Shown here one piece after another: positions 12,000 to 23,793 of a stretch of DNA of 64,000 nt; position 1 is the stretch's first letter; every line of letters begins with the position of its first letter. A program made the position numbers and the translations under genes. Below the pieces are notes generated by a model that was not told the DNA's origin, searched no databases, and saw nothing but the letters and a program-made list of their open reading frames with translations. The stretch is from Adineta steineri. Lineage: Eukaryota > Rotifera > Eurotatoria > Adinetida > Adinetidae. The stretch lies in contig CAJNOI010000210.1 of the NCBI GenBank assembly GCA_905250115.1, positions 1-64,000 on the forward strand, written 5' to 3'.

Positions 12000-14088
12000 C
12001 ACGTTTTTACACTTCAAAAGCGCACATTCTATAACGCGGTTTTTTATTGTTTTTATCCCAAACTGCGTTGAAGTGGCTTTTTTAACTAGCGCAGACAAGC
12101 GATAAAACACATATCTTCGGGCGTATTAACGCGATTTTTTGGTAAAAAAAAGAAGAAAAATGTCATTTAGTCTGAATGAGAATTACAAATAAATCTGATA
12201 CTATCATCTATATCCATACATTGATCCTGAAAAAAATTGATCGATTTTCTAATAGATTCTCTTACTCTTGATAATAATTAAAAGTACTTAATTTAATATT
12301 GAGATGATCGATATAGATTTTTTGAATTTGATTATTCAATGAAGTCTGTCATGTGCTCTGCATATGATACATTCTCTTCTCTCACTTGTCTTTTTGCTTC
12401 TCTTCCATATTTTGTTGCTCTGAGTTAGAGAGGATGTGTTGGAGTGCATGTATGTATAAGAGAAGGTGTTGGCAGCGGTAGATATATATTGTTCTGTTCT
12501 GTGTGATGTGTCATCATTCTTTCTATATGAATTAGTGTTCGGTTATGGAATAGACTAACATCTCATAAGGTCAACGATACAACGATCAAAATAAAAATAA
12601 AAAAACATAAACAAAGATTTGTTTTTAATTAGAAAATATAACAGAAAGCTAATAAATATTCCATATGCTAATTATCATCTGGATATCAATTGATATTATA
12701 TGAGAATTTTAATGAAGAAAGTAAATAATATATAATGAATTTCAAAGGAAAATTTTAAACTTGAAGTTCTTGTTATTATTAAATTGAATATATACTTGAT
12801 AACTATGTATTTATTAGTTGATCAATCAAATAAGATCTTGTATACTTTTTCCTGAAGAATCTCTTTTACATTGTGGTAAACTATTAGTCATACATATCAT
12901 CTTATACGTTTATAATATTCAGCGATATATAATTTAATCAAATAGACGGCTTTTGTTATGATATCGTCAAATCTATTCAATATTTGTGAAAATTTTCACA
13001 TCGATAAGAATTATTTCAAAGACTCTTTCGTTAAATGTTTTATTTGAACGATTTTATATATCATATGCTATCTGGATATGATCCATTAGTAATTAATATA
13101 CAAAATAAAAGAAGTAAAAGATTTAAATCGTAGTAGAATTAATCCACGAAATGAATACTCTAGTTAGTTACCATATACTTGGCGTTATATGTGTAATGGG
13201 GAAACCATAACGTTACTAATAAGATTTTCACCAATTAGTACTTTTTTCAGCGTCATTATGTGATTACACATGTGTAAAAATGGCTCTAAGTAACTATATT
13301 AAGGAGTTTACACTATGGTATACTTATTCTAATAATATTAGGTTAATTTTTCGTATGTATTCTATATTAATATTATGTTATTATAGTTGGTCATAATCCA
13401 CTGTACTTACCACATGTGACGCTTGAAATTTTTCCCAATTGGTGAAGAGACTGTCAGTCATTACATTAAGCAAAATTCACTTTGATTATTATCTATATGT
13501 CTGTTCAATTCTGTTCGGTCTTATTTCAAGCTGTAGTCGCATGCAGAAACTGTTTAAGTTTTAAGCAGTATTTGTTTTTCACATTCATCCCGTTCGTTTA
13601 TTTTAACTTTTTGAATTTTTCTGTTATAAACTCATTCTCAATAAAGCGAAACCTTATTTATATGAAAAGAATTTGTTTCCGTTCGTTTATTTTTTGAAAC
13701 ATCTCTTGCTTTTCTTATCTCGTAAAATGCCTGCTGCAAAAGCTAAATGATTCATTGTTTAGAAAGATGTCAACTAAAGACTATATTATAACACGTTATA
13801 AGTTTCTAACTATTTGATACACCTTTATCAGTGCATACCACATGTTTGTTATGATATTATCAGTATAAGTAATATATCAACTATTTGCGTGTATGTGATG
13901 ATTTGTATATATAAACAGACTACTTTCAATCCAAGAAGATCTTTTTTCCGCTATTAATCATAAGTTCAAGAACAGCGAATAGCTAGACATTTAATTTAAA
14001 ATTTCTTTTTCAGATATATATTTCAAATCAAATCAAACATTACTTTTATCAAATATAAATTTGTTTTGTGAGTTGATCTATAATAAAC
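12000..14088. other. Long intergenic DNA, no gene recognised
   Basis: A+T-rich throughout. A perfect 14-bp palindrome TTACACATGTGTAA is at 13264-13277. No ORF with recognisable content; 13482-13697 is open but low complexity. The 5' flank of the secreted Cys-rich gene is at the right edge. Confidence 0.45.
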
Positions 14089-14323
14089 ATGCGAACAAAT
14101 TACTTGGTTGTGCTCGTGATATTCTTCTATATTTATGATCAAATAAGTACAATACCAATTAAGAAAGACAAGGATACTAAAGATCGCTCCATTTTTAACA
14201 CGCGAGGAATCCAATCGTCGCTGGTTCGTCGATCGTGTAATTATGACGATGATTGTTCTCGGCATCACCAGTGCCTCGATCATATATGTATATGTGAGAA
14301 AGGCTGGGCTACACAAAAGGATA
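14089..14323 (+). CDS. Secreted Cys-rich (EGF/EB-like) protein, truncated by gap
   Basis: Starts at ATG 14089 with a hydrophobic signal peptide (MRTNYLVVLVIFFYIYDQ). A basic spacer ending LVRRS follows and looks like a processing site. Then comes a six-cysteine module CNYDDDCSRHHQCLDHICIC ending EKGW, like EB/EGF-type or Dickkopf-like knots. The frame runs into a 100-N gap at 14324, so the C-terminus is missing. Beyond the gap lies telomere-like C-strand repeat rather than coding sequence. Function unknown; extracellular location is inferred from the signal peptide. Confidence 0.6.
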
Positions 14324-14423
14324 NNNNNNNNNNNNNNNNNNNNNNNNNNNNNNNNNNNNNNNNNNNNNNNNNNNNNNNNNNNNNNNNNNNNNNNNNNNNN
14401 NNNNNNNNNNNNNNNNNNNNNNN
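14324..14423. other. Assembly gap (100 N)
   Basis: Exactly 100 N, a conventional gap of unknown size. Left edge is inside the Cys-rich gene; right edge is telomere-like CCACACCCACACCC. A repeat array probably caused the assembly break. Confidence 0.95.
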
Positions 14424-14440
14424 CCACACCCACACCCATC
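14424..14440. repeat. Telomere-like C-strand tract
   Basis: CCACACCCACACCCATC directly after the gap. It matches the C-arm of the foldback family found further right; the left arm, if present, lies in the gap. Confidence 0.7.
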
Positions 14441-14611
14441 TTAACTTTATTATCATATTTTTCAAATAGTTATCCAACTCATTGAGAACAAACATCAACT
14501 TTATTTTTCAAAGAATCACAACATATACAAAGTAAGTGACAGAATAATTACAAGATACAAGAGAAAAGTGACAAGAAACTACAGATATATGTAACAATAC
14601 AATGATAAATT

Positions 14612-15705
14612 CTATTTTAAGAGAAATTTTCGCACTCGACTATTATGCGAATCGACAACATAGAGATTACCGTTTCGATCGAACGATAAATCTTCTGGAC
14701 CGTTAAACCAATTTTCTTCCAGATAAGCTGGTCGATCTAAAATAATTTTTCCATCAGTGGCTCCTTTCGGCCATTCCGTTACTAGGCTGTACATGTTTTC
14801 TACTACATAGACTGTACCATATCGATCGACAACAATACCTCGAGGATCCGATAGTTGTATGTTACCTTCAATATAATTGTCCCCACCAACAACAATAAGA
14901 CTCTGTTTTGAGCCTTTGGTCCACTTCGTTACTCGATGGTTGTCACTCCAGTCAGTTACATATACTGTTTGATCTGAGTCAACAAATAAAAATTTAGGAC
15001 CGTCCAATTGATTGAGATTACCACCTATTTCATCTCCACCTGCCACTACTATTCCCTCTCGAGTGTAGTCTCCCATCTTCCATCGTCTGACAGTATCATT
15101 CATTGTATCAGTAACATAAAGAAAACCAGCATTATCCTTTGCTAATCCAAAGCAAGATATGTTTGAAATAATTATTTGTCCAGTTGTCCCACCTCGTAGA
15201 CGCCATTGAACAATTCGCGTATTTCTTCGGTCACAAATAATGACACTATCGCTCTCATGATCAACGATAACATCCGTAGGATCAAATAATTGGTTCGTCT
15301 TCGAACCAAAACCATTTCCACCGGCGACTATTCGTCCAACGGTTGCACCTGACTTCCACTCCATGACACGATTATTGCCAGTGTCAGCAATATACAGAGT
15401 GTCATCATCATCAACATACAATCCGATTGGATGCAGAAGTTGATTTAATTTGTCTCCAGAGTCTCGACTACCAGCAACGGTGATACTATGATTTGACCAT
15501 TTAGAATTGCCATTGACAAGAGAAGAAAATGCAGAAGTTGTTTCAAAACCCCCTGAAAAATAAATAAAAAGAATTATTTACTAAAGAATTATTTTCTTTT
15601 ACCTTGTGTTGACTCTAAGTTTGATTTTTTGTCTTCGTTCTCAACAGTTGTACCAATCACAATCAAAAGAAGTAAGTTCCAAACACAAAATGACACTAAC
15701 CTCAT
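14612..15705 (-). CDS. Secreted NHL-repeat beta-propeller protein
   Basis: Exons 15705-15603 and 15552-14612 join in phase through a 50-bp intron to about 347 aa. Exon 1 gives a signal peptide (MRLVSFCVWNLLLLIVIG) followed by a charged spacer. Exon 2 has about six NHL blades, recognised by the repeated pattern LYVxDTxNxRVxxW (LYIADTGNNRVMEW, LYVTDTMNDTVRRW, VYVTDWSDNHRVTKW, LYVVDSHNSRVRKF). No other domain is present and the propeller reaches the C-terminus, as in the secreted NHL proteins expanded in rotifers. It would act outside the cell, probably in binding; the partner is unknown. Confidence 0.85.
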
Positions 15706-15733
15706 TGTTTTGTTACATGGATAACCTCGAGTT

Positions 15734-15748
15734 CACGTGAATATATAC
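15734..15748 (-). promoter_or_regulatory. E-box palindrome and TATA-like box upstream of NHL gene
   Basis: TTCACGTGAA (CACGTG at 15734-15739) lies next to a TATATA-like run (15741-15748), 30-45 bp before the NHL start codon on the minus strand. Spacing suits a core promoter, but the transcription start is not known. Confidence 0.4.
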
Positions 15749-15932
15749 ATGATATCGCAACATAATGACCGTCAAGTTTTGTTTTTCCCTTCCCTATATC
15801 ATTTATTGTTGAACAATATTTGAACTCGTCATAGTCAATTCGTTATCATGACGTTATCTAATGAACTTTAAGGATATGATTATATATTCTCATCTATTAT
15901 TCACCTTAGAATGTGTTTGAAGATTTGAAAAA

Positions 15933-15993
15933 GGGTGTGGGTGTGGGTGGGTGGGTGTGGAGGTGTAAGTAAAAGATGAAATGAATACCCACA
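15933..15993. repeat. Telomere-like foldback, longest G-arm
   Basis: G-arm GGGTGTGGGTGTGGGTGGG continues to GTGTGGAGGTG, then a spacer containing AAGATGAAATGAATA and a short C-arm CCCACA. This is the closest match in the window to uninterrupted TGTGGG repeats. Confidence 0.75.
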
Positions 15994-16861
15994 ATTATTT
16001 TTGAATAACTTTTTTTATAGAAAAATCTACTAATATAGAAGTAAGTTTATGATAAATAAATAAAACTATAATATTCTTCGTACATTTTTAGGTTAGATAG
16101 AAATAATAATATTTGAGAGATCGTAAAAATCATATTAGATATACTGTTTAAACAGGTCAGACTTTGTATATTACTGATATAAGATAAAAGAGAAAATACA
16201 AGAAATATTGCAGTATAAAATAAGTTATGTCTCTTTATGTAATAGTATTAAAACTTTTGTTTGCATTTATTTTATAAACCTGCTATATAAAAATTATGTT
16301 GGATATCCATTATGTTTTGCAAAAGATCAATTCAGTAGATTAGAATTATTTTCTTCGATACTTGTAGTCTTAATAGTAATTATTTATTCTGTTTGTCCAA
16401 ACATCAAGAATGAAATTTAATAATTGTTTCTCCTAGTAAAATATATACATCGGATGAGATCGAATACTATTTCGAGGTTTTATATTTCTTTTTCAGTCAC
16501 ATATTCTTGCCTATTACTTTACCCATACCTTTTCTTCATTATAAAAGTACACGAGGATAAAAATAGACGTTAAGAACGAACAGAAAGTACGATTTATTGT
16601 ATATACCGAAAAAAAATGTCCTTGTCCTTTTCTTTCTTATTCTTATCGTCGACCAGATCTATGTATATAAACGCACATGCTTTCTTATTCTCTCTGATAT
16701 ATTTATAACCATCTCGTATGTAAAAAAGAGTGCATATAGAATAAATTTATATTAATTTTACTAGCTTTATTTAAGGTATGGACTTTTAATATGAAAAGAT
16801 GATTGAAAAATATCAAAACTTTAATCATTTTCTACAATTCTAGATTTAAAATAATTAAAAT
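15994..16861. other. Intergenic DNA upstream of aldo/keto reductase
   Basis: A+T-rich. A plus-strand frame at 16208-16420 is open but not protein-like enough to call. The promoter of the reductase should be near the right edge; no clear TATA box. Confidence 0.45.
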
Positions 16862-18144
16862 ATGCAAGAAGCACCATCACCTCCAAGTGCTCTTGGTAAA
16901 TACCGTCTTTTATCACCAACTGCTGCTGTTCGCGTGTCACCATTATGTCTAGGTGCAATGTCTCTTGGTGATGCATGGGAACATATGGGTATACAATCAA
17001 AAGAGAATTCATTTAAAATTCTCGATGCATTTTTCGATGCTGGTGGAAATTTTATTGATACGGCTAACGGTTATCAAAAGGAACAAAGTGAAATCTGGTT
17101 AGGAGAATGGATGGCTAAACGACAAAATCGTAGTCAAATGGTTATTGCAACTAAATTTACAAGTGGATACAGATCAGACTGGGAAAAAGAACCAATTCAT
17201 GTAAATTTCGCTGGAAATTCAGCAAAATCTTTACATGAAAGTGTAAATGCTTCATTAAAAAAACTTCAGACGGACTATATTGATCTTCTTTACGTACATT
17301 GGTAAGAACTTAGAAAATTAAATAGATAAATATACAATCAATTCATTGTTTTCTTCTTTTCAGGTGGGATTATACTTGTAGCATTCCTGAATTAATGCAA
17401 TCACTCGATCATTTGGTCAAAGCAGGCAAAGTACTCTATTTAGGAGTGAGTGATACACCTGCATGGGTTGTTACAAAAGCAAATCAATATGCAAGAGATC
17501 ATGGACTTCGTCAATTTTCAGTCTATCAAGGTCTATACAATGCTGCTAAACGAGATGCAGAAAGAGATATTCTTCCAATGCTTCGAGATGAAGGTATGGC
17601 TTTTGCACCTTGGCAAGCACTTGGAGGAGGAAAATTTAAAACACAAGAACAATTAGAAGCAATGGAAAAGGCAGGTGATAAAGGAAGATCCTTTGGTGGA
17701 TTTAGAAAAGGTAAATATAAATATCAAACTTGTGTAGTTCTATTTAAATTTTATACCGAAGATATTATTAATAATTTTCATTTTATTTAATATATTAATC
17801 TAGGTCCATCTGAAGAGGATAAAGCTGTTACTGCTGTACTCGATAAAATTAGCAAAGCTAAGAATGTTTCGATAACACAAATTGCATTGGCTTATGTAAT
17901 GGCGAAACAACCATACATCTTTCCTATTGTTGGCATTCGAAAGATCGAACATTTGCAAGATAATATAGATGCTTTAAAATTACGCTTAAATAAAGAAGAA
18001 ATTAAAGAAATTGAAGATGCATACGAATTTAAAGTTGGCTTTCCTCATGATTTCACTGGACTTCATCCAAGTCAAAATTTCCTTTTAAAAATGGCAGCTC
18101 ATTATGATTGGGTGGAACCGGAAAAGAGTTTGAATGCTGATTAA
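16862..18144 (+). CDS. Aldo/keto reductase, fungal aryl-alcohol dehydrogenase / norsolorinic reductase-like (AKR9 type)
   Basis: Exons 16862-17301, 17364-17710 and 17804-18144 join in phase to 375 aa, the normal length for this family. It would be a cytosolic NADPH-dependent oxidoreductase of carbonyl compounds. The catalytic tetrad is visible: Asp in FIDTAN, Tyr in NGYQ, Lys in ATKF and His in YVHWW. The C-terminal cofactor region is [32 protein letters not shown] and [13 protein letters not shown] resemble fungal aryl-alcohol dehydrogenases more than animal AKR1 enzymes, so a fungal origin is likely, with two short introns since gained or retained. Substrate unknown. Confidence 0.88.
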
Positions 18145-18290
18145 AAACAAATCATTTCACTAGATTTTTCGCTAATAAATTATTGTTATTCTTTTACACT
18201 AGTATTATTTTTTCTATCAATAAACTGATTATGAATGACTAACTCTTTAAAAAATACATTTCTTTAGGCATACAATTCAAGCCAAAAATA

Positions 18291-18335
18291 TGGGTGTGGA
18301 TGTGGAGTCATTCTTGATTCACCCACACTCACATT
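18291..18335. repeat. Telomere-like foldback between convergent genes
   Basis: TGGGTGTGGATGTGG, then a short spacer, then CACCCACACTCACA. It lies between the reductase stop (18144) and the TRPM stop (18346), only 11 bp from the latter. Confidence 0.75.
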
Positions 18336-18345
18336 GTTCATCATA

Positions 18346-21300
18346 TTATAATAAATTTTCTCTATTTACATCTGATCGAGTTAATGCATCTGTTAATCGT
18401 TTCAATGAGTTCGTAATCTTAACAGAAAATAAATAAGTAAAATTAAGAAAAATATTAGTATATACTTCATTTAATTGTTTTTGCATATCTTCATGTGTTT
18501 GTACGGTGGTTGTCCTAAAGAAAATTGAAGTATAATCTATCAAGCTAATGATTTCATCTACGAACGGTTCGGATGATTTTGTTTGATAATGTAAATCTTT
18601 CTTTTTTTCGGAACTAGTAACTGATCTAGCATAACTATATGTTGCTGCATTTTCAAATTTATCCCATTGTTCATTCAACACGTCACGATTTAATGGAATC
18701 ATTTCTAAACGTAGAAAATATTTACATGTTTATTTCAGTTTAATTTAATTGAGCTTACTAAAAATTGGTGCTGTAACAGAACTATGCTTAGTATTGTCGT
18801 CTCCATTTATACAACAACAATGTGTCTTCCATAGAGCACGTATAACAATCCAAATATGCGGTATAATAATCAATGGTGGATAAGCTAACCATGGTCGTTC
18901 GTAATATTCACGTACAAATGAATAACGTTGGAAACGCCAATAGAATTCGGTATTTGTCTGAACCTCATCAATAGTACGTCTAAAAGAATATTACAATATC
19001 GAAAAATAGCAAAAAAAATCAATTTACGTGAAAACAGCGATGAGTAAATTCAAAAGTAAAATATTAATAAATAACATATGAAATGCTAATAGAACATGTG
19101 TTGCTGTTGCTTCGGCAATGAATGTAGAATTTTCATCATGTATTATATCTATAAATTAAATATAGTTTATTAAATATAAAAAGAAAATTTTCATACCATC
19201 AAGTGTTGCTGTATCGTTAACTTCTCCATGAATGAACCAGTATGGCGAATAGAATATATTTTCAAATATACCATGCACAGTAAATGGTACTTGATTGTAC
19301 ATGATCAATGCACGTGAAACAACACCATAAGCAGCAATAGCAATAAATATCAAATAGACAAATGCAGCTAAATCACGTAACTAAAAAAAAGAAAAATAAA
19401 TGATTTATAATTTCTTTAATTATGTCTTTTTTACCATATTTCGAAGCATAAATAGTTTTGGTCCAAGAAATTTTAAAGCAATAACAAATTTTAATGAACG
19501 AAGATACCATAATTCCAAATCGAATGCTAATATAATCCGTGCTGCACTTAAAACAGCTGGTGTATTACCAAATGCATAGTGTAAAAAGATACCCAAATAG
19601 AAAAGTAAATATGGTAGAGCATAGAAAGGATTTGCTAATTTAGTAAGAATTAGACGAGTTGTAGTATTCCATTTTTCTAACATTTTCTTATGCAAGTCGT
19701 AAACAATCTAAAAGTATAAATGAATATAATGGAGATTTTTAGTATAAAATATACTTGACGTATTTCCTCTAAAAGCATTGTTCTAACTGTTATGATAAGT
19801 AGAATTTCAGTCCAATGAAGTGTCCCATTTGTATCAGAAGGAGAATCAAAATGATAGAGCATCATATAACTGAACACTAATAGAAACCAAATATAGGATA
19901 TCTGAGTTGAAAAAGAAAAATATTTTGATAGATTTTTCATATTTTTATTAAACTGATGACTTACGAAATGATAACACATTTTAACTAATGGAGTTTCATG
20001 AAAACTACGAAATTTTTTCCAGTAAGTAGGTTGATCTTCTTCCATATAATAGTTAATACCATTCGATGACATTCTTAATAAAATTAAAATTATTAAATTT
20101 GTTTATTCGAAATATTTTTACATACCTTGTTGGTTTATTTTGTTGTTCACGTGTTTCCTATTAAATAAATAATTGAGACAGTTGAAGAAAACTACGATCA
20201 AATTTTACTCTATAGCGTACCAGAACAATGATCAACGGGTAAAGATGGTAAGGCTATTAGGGAAGTAAGACTATGGGGAGGGTGTACTTCTCTCGGCTAG
20301 AAAATATTTGACGCGGGATTCTGGTAAAGAACCTTGTCACAAGACAAAAAACTATCTTCCTGTTGATATGTAGCCCCTATGCAACATTCCTGGCTACGCT
20401 TCTGGGAGGGAGGTACGGCGATGAAGGGACAAGGTTAAACGGCAGATGCCAAACTTCAAAGGAAAAAGCAGACATGCAATATGTAAGAGATCTCACTATG
20501 TATGTATATTACCGAGTCAAAGGTTGAAGGACAGGAGTCTAGTGTTAAAGGAAAAATAGCCATGTAGTATGCACAGGATCTCGCTAGTATTTTATATTTA
20601 ACACAAAAAAATATCGAATATTCATCTTTCGCTGGCGTAGAGTTAAATCAAATATATTGTGCTAAACTAAACGTGAAATTTTTTATCAATCTTAATAAAA
20701 TACATGTCCGTAGGCTATCAAAATATTCACAATGATAAAAGATGATCTTTTACAAAAGAGTATATTGAATGTTTTCATCATAAATTTTATTTATTTATTT
20801 CAAGTGAACTATTAAACATCTAATCTGTTCTGTTTACGGAATTTCTATTGAAATCAATACTTACATTTAAGTAAAGTTCGTCTTTTAATCGATAATTTAA
20901 TAATTTCGGTGCACAAAATCCAAGTGTTATCATACTACCGAATAGTCGAAATTTCGATGAAAGAGCTATGTTTGATAAAGCTAATTTATTGTACCAAATT
21001 TGATTGAGTACATGATCAAAACATGCTGTTTCAAGAAATTTTGCATTTTCTCCTGAAATTGCAATCTAAAGCAAAAATATCGATTATTCTAAAATTCATT
21101 TTCTAATACATACTTGCATACATGTTACATTTCCAAACAATGGTATTTCTCGCATTAATAATTCACATGTCAATGTTTCATTTATTTCATAACATACATT
21201 AACACATTTTGCTGAATATATTTCAAAGTCAGCTACTTGTTTATTTAGTCTATCTCTTACATCAATTATTGGTGTTTGTCGAGCATAAGTCTTGAAAATT

Positions 21301-23793
21301 TTTGCTGCAATTAATGAAGCACAAATTCGTTCTTTCATATGAACTAGAATTGTTTTAGTCATTGTACTAAGATCCATAAATACAGACCAAAGAAATAAAT
21401 CTCTTAACATTTCTTGTTGTGAATAATTATCATTTAGTCTTATTCCTATGTTATCATTAGAATTAACAACAATATCTCTTAAAGGTATATCATTCTTTGA
21501 TTCATCATGATGTACTTGATTATCAAATAATTTATTTGATGGTTTTGGCACTGAAGATATTGACAAAGGCTTATAAACTATATCAATATATGATCCAAGC
21601 CATTGTTGAAGTTTTTGATTCAATATTAGAATATTCAATAAAGATCCATTATTTTCACTATCAAATAAATTCACTGACTCTTTATTGTGATACTAAAACA
21701 AAAAGAAACGAACCGCTTATCATATCGAGATTCATTGACTTCAGAAGATAACTTCTATTTTTACCTCAAATGCATTTTCTCTGACATGATTGTATAAATT
21801 AATCACAAAGTTTTGACATAATATTGTTTTATTTAAGTTCTTCGGCATAAAAGCGTTTATCAGATTTGGACGTGTTACACTTCTTAAATCTCTTGGATCA
21901 TAGCCACAACGAAGAAAATAATCGACAAATTGTGGACGATTTTGTTCTAAAGCTTGTCGCAATAAAGCACCTAGAAGAGTTTTATCCTTAAAAATAAAAC
22001 ATAAAATATTTAGTACAAATGTCTAAAAAAATTTTATTCTGTATACTTTTGTTCGTCCATCTTTTTCCCTTTTTGTATTATTTATTTCAAGTAATTGTTT
22101 TGCACCATCTAAAAAATTCCATCTTATAGACAAATCTAATAAACGGGCACGTTTTTTCTCATCAGGATTGTCTTTATAAGCTATACAATAAATATATTAA
22201 TTATACAATCATCACAATTTGTTTATAGCTAACCTGAGAAAATAGCTTGAAATATGATTTCGGAAATATTTTGCTCTGCATCAAGTTGATATACATGCAA
22301 TAAATTACGATGAGCAATTTGCATAACATCAATAATTTGTGTAATACGAGTAGATTCATTGTCTTTATCTTCTTTTAGATTAGGAAAATATTCATGAAGA
22401 TTCTTTTCTATTTCAGGTTTTGTTGGTTCTCTTAAAAATAATATAATTTATATTTATTTCAAAAGAAACTTGCCGGCTATCAGTAAGATCGTACCTATAT
22501 TTAGTTCGATCAGTGCTTGTTGTTAATTGTATTAAATTGGCTAATACATCAGACATTCGACCACTTTTCTAAAAACAAATATTATATAAATATTTAATTA
22601 GATCTAAACAAATATAATCAATACTGACTTGTATTAGGACAACAGGTCGTTTGGCGAGTACATCAGCTTTTACTACTTCCAAGGTATTTAAACCTCCTTC
22701 AACAATAATTGTTACTCCATAGCCTAAATATGAGAGATTAATGTCATTAAATACTTGATTATTATTCGTTAATGATAATCTTTAAGAAATTATAACAGTA
22801 CTTACAAGTTCCATTTTTTGTTGCTGCTTTAACAAATGCTGCTCGTGGTCCATCACTTAGATAACCATTTAATTCACCATTATCTAATATCAAACAATGT
22901 GTATGATTTGGTTCCAATATTTCTTTGTCTTCTTCTGTATTAGGATCTGTTTGCTGAATACATTTGAGTTCTTTAGGATAACCCTACAAATGATACAATG
23001 AAAAAAAATCTCTAATACGATATGCAATAAACAAACACAGCTTACCTGTGTTTCTTGTTTCAATTCCATTCGTGTCTGTTCAGCTATACTACCCCATTGT
23101 GTAAGGGCAATACATGTGATAGGTTTTGAATATTGTTTTAAAATACGATATTGTGAAATACCTTCACCAACTAAATTTGCTACTCCATTATTTACACCAG
23201 CAGTTAGAATCCATGCATCTATTAAGTGAACAATTTTTATAAGAATATTTCGATTGTCTTAAAGAGATTTAGATATTTTCAACTATTTCGTGTCAGTTAT
23301 CTATGCATTAATAACACATTTGTCTACAATGTAAAATCGTACATACCTGCTCTAGTTGCTAAATCGATTATACCTGTAACAAAATCTTTTTCTAATCGTT
23401 CACTTAATGTAAAATATTTCGCACCCCATAAGCGCTAATTAATAAAGATGGCCCTTGTTTGTTGCAATCATTGAGTATTAAATTATATAATGATGATGGT
23501 TTGGTACGATTATCACAACGAACAAATTTTGGGCCATTCGATGATCTAATACCATAGACATTAATAGGTACTGAGTTTGAATCTGTACCTTCGTTCCATT
23601 TTACATCGATATCAGTTCTTTCATTTAAATCTAAGTGGCTAAGTGTAGTATAACTATGACTTCGTTTTAAACGACCACATTGACATATTTCTTTTTCTGG
23701 GTGCTTTACGTAAGTTTTACAAGTTCGTGATTTAAGCTCATTGTTCTCTTTTAGTTCAGATATTTGATTAATCCATGTTGAAGATGAAGTCAT
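18346..23793 (-). CDS. TRPM-family cation channel, 18 exons, one apparent frameshift
   Basis: Exons: 23793-23347, 23218-23046, 22983-22806, 22723-22629, 22568-22495, 22430-22234, 22180-22047, 21986-21765, 21692-21114, 21065-20865, 20157-20126, 20073-19965, 19901-19755, 19707-19435, 19380-19197, 19148-19028, 18979-18759, 18704-18346, giving about 1,248 aa. The N-terminus has the TRPM homology region (ICQCGRLKRSH, KFVRCDN, AWILTAGVNNGVANLVGEG, VTIIVEGG). Six membrane segments follow, with a pore-like YSPYWFIHGEV, an S6 FINILLLNLLIAVF and a TRP-helix WRFQRYSFV...ERPWLAYPPLIIIPH. No NUDT9 or kinase domain follows. All exon phases agree except one place: in exon 1 the run of four Cs at 23424-23427 (GGGG on the coding strand) is one base short of what the frame needs (SAYG then GAKYFTLSER). 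This is either an assembly error or an inactivating deletion. It would act as a membrane cation channel. Confidence 0.88.
20158..20864. other. TRPM intron 10 with foreign-looking insert
   Basis: A 707-bp intron in a gene whose other introns are mostly under 130 bp. About 20225-20600 is richer in G+C and contains two related stretches about 100 bp apart: AAAGGAAAAAGCAGACATGC (from about 20458) and AAAGGAAAAATAGCCATGTA (from about 20549), each followed by a GATCTC sequence. No ORF or clear termini. Probably an old transposon fragment; family not recognised. Confidence 0.45.

Noticed and set aside
13264..13277. Perfect palindrome TTACACATGTGTAA
   Set aside because: Fourteen-base palindromes are expected occasionally in this composition and no gene or element is attached to it.
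14280..14498. Several ORFs running through the gap on both strands
   Set aside because: They exist only because Ns are read as open codons; the telomere-like flank is not coding.
15933..15966. True chromosome end or internal telomere array
   Set aside because: The tract is only about 34 bp, is followed by ordinary unique genes on both sides and has a paired C-arm, so it is treated as a member of the foldback family.
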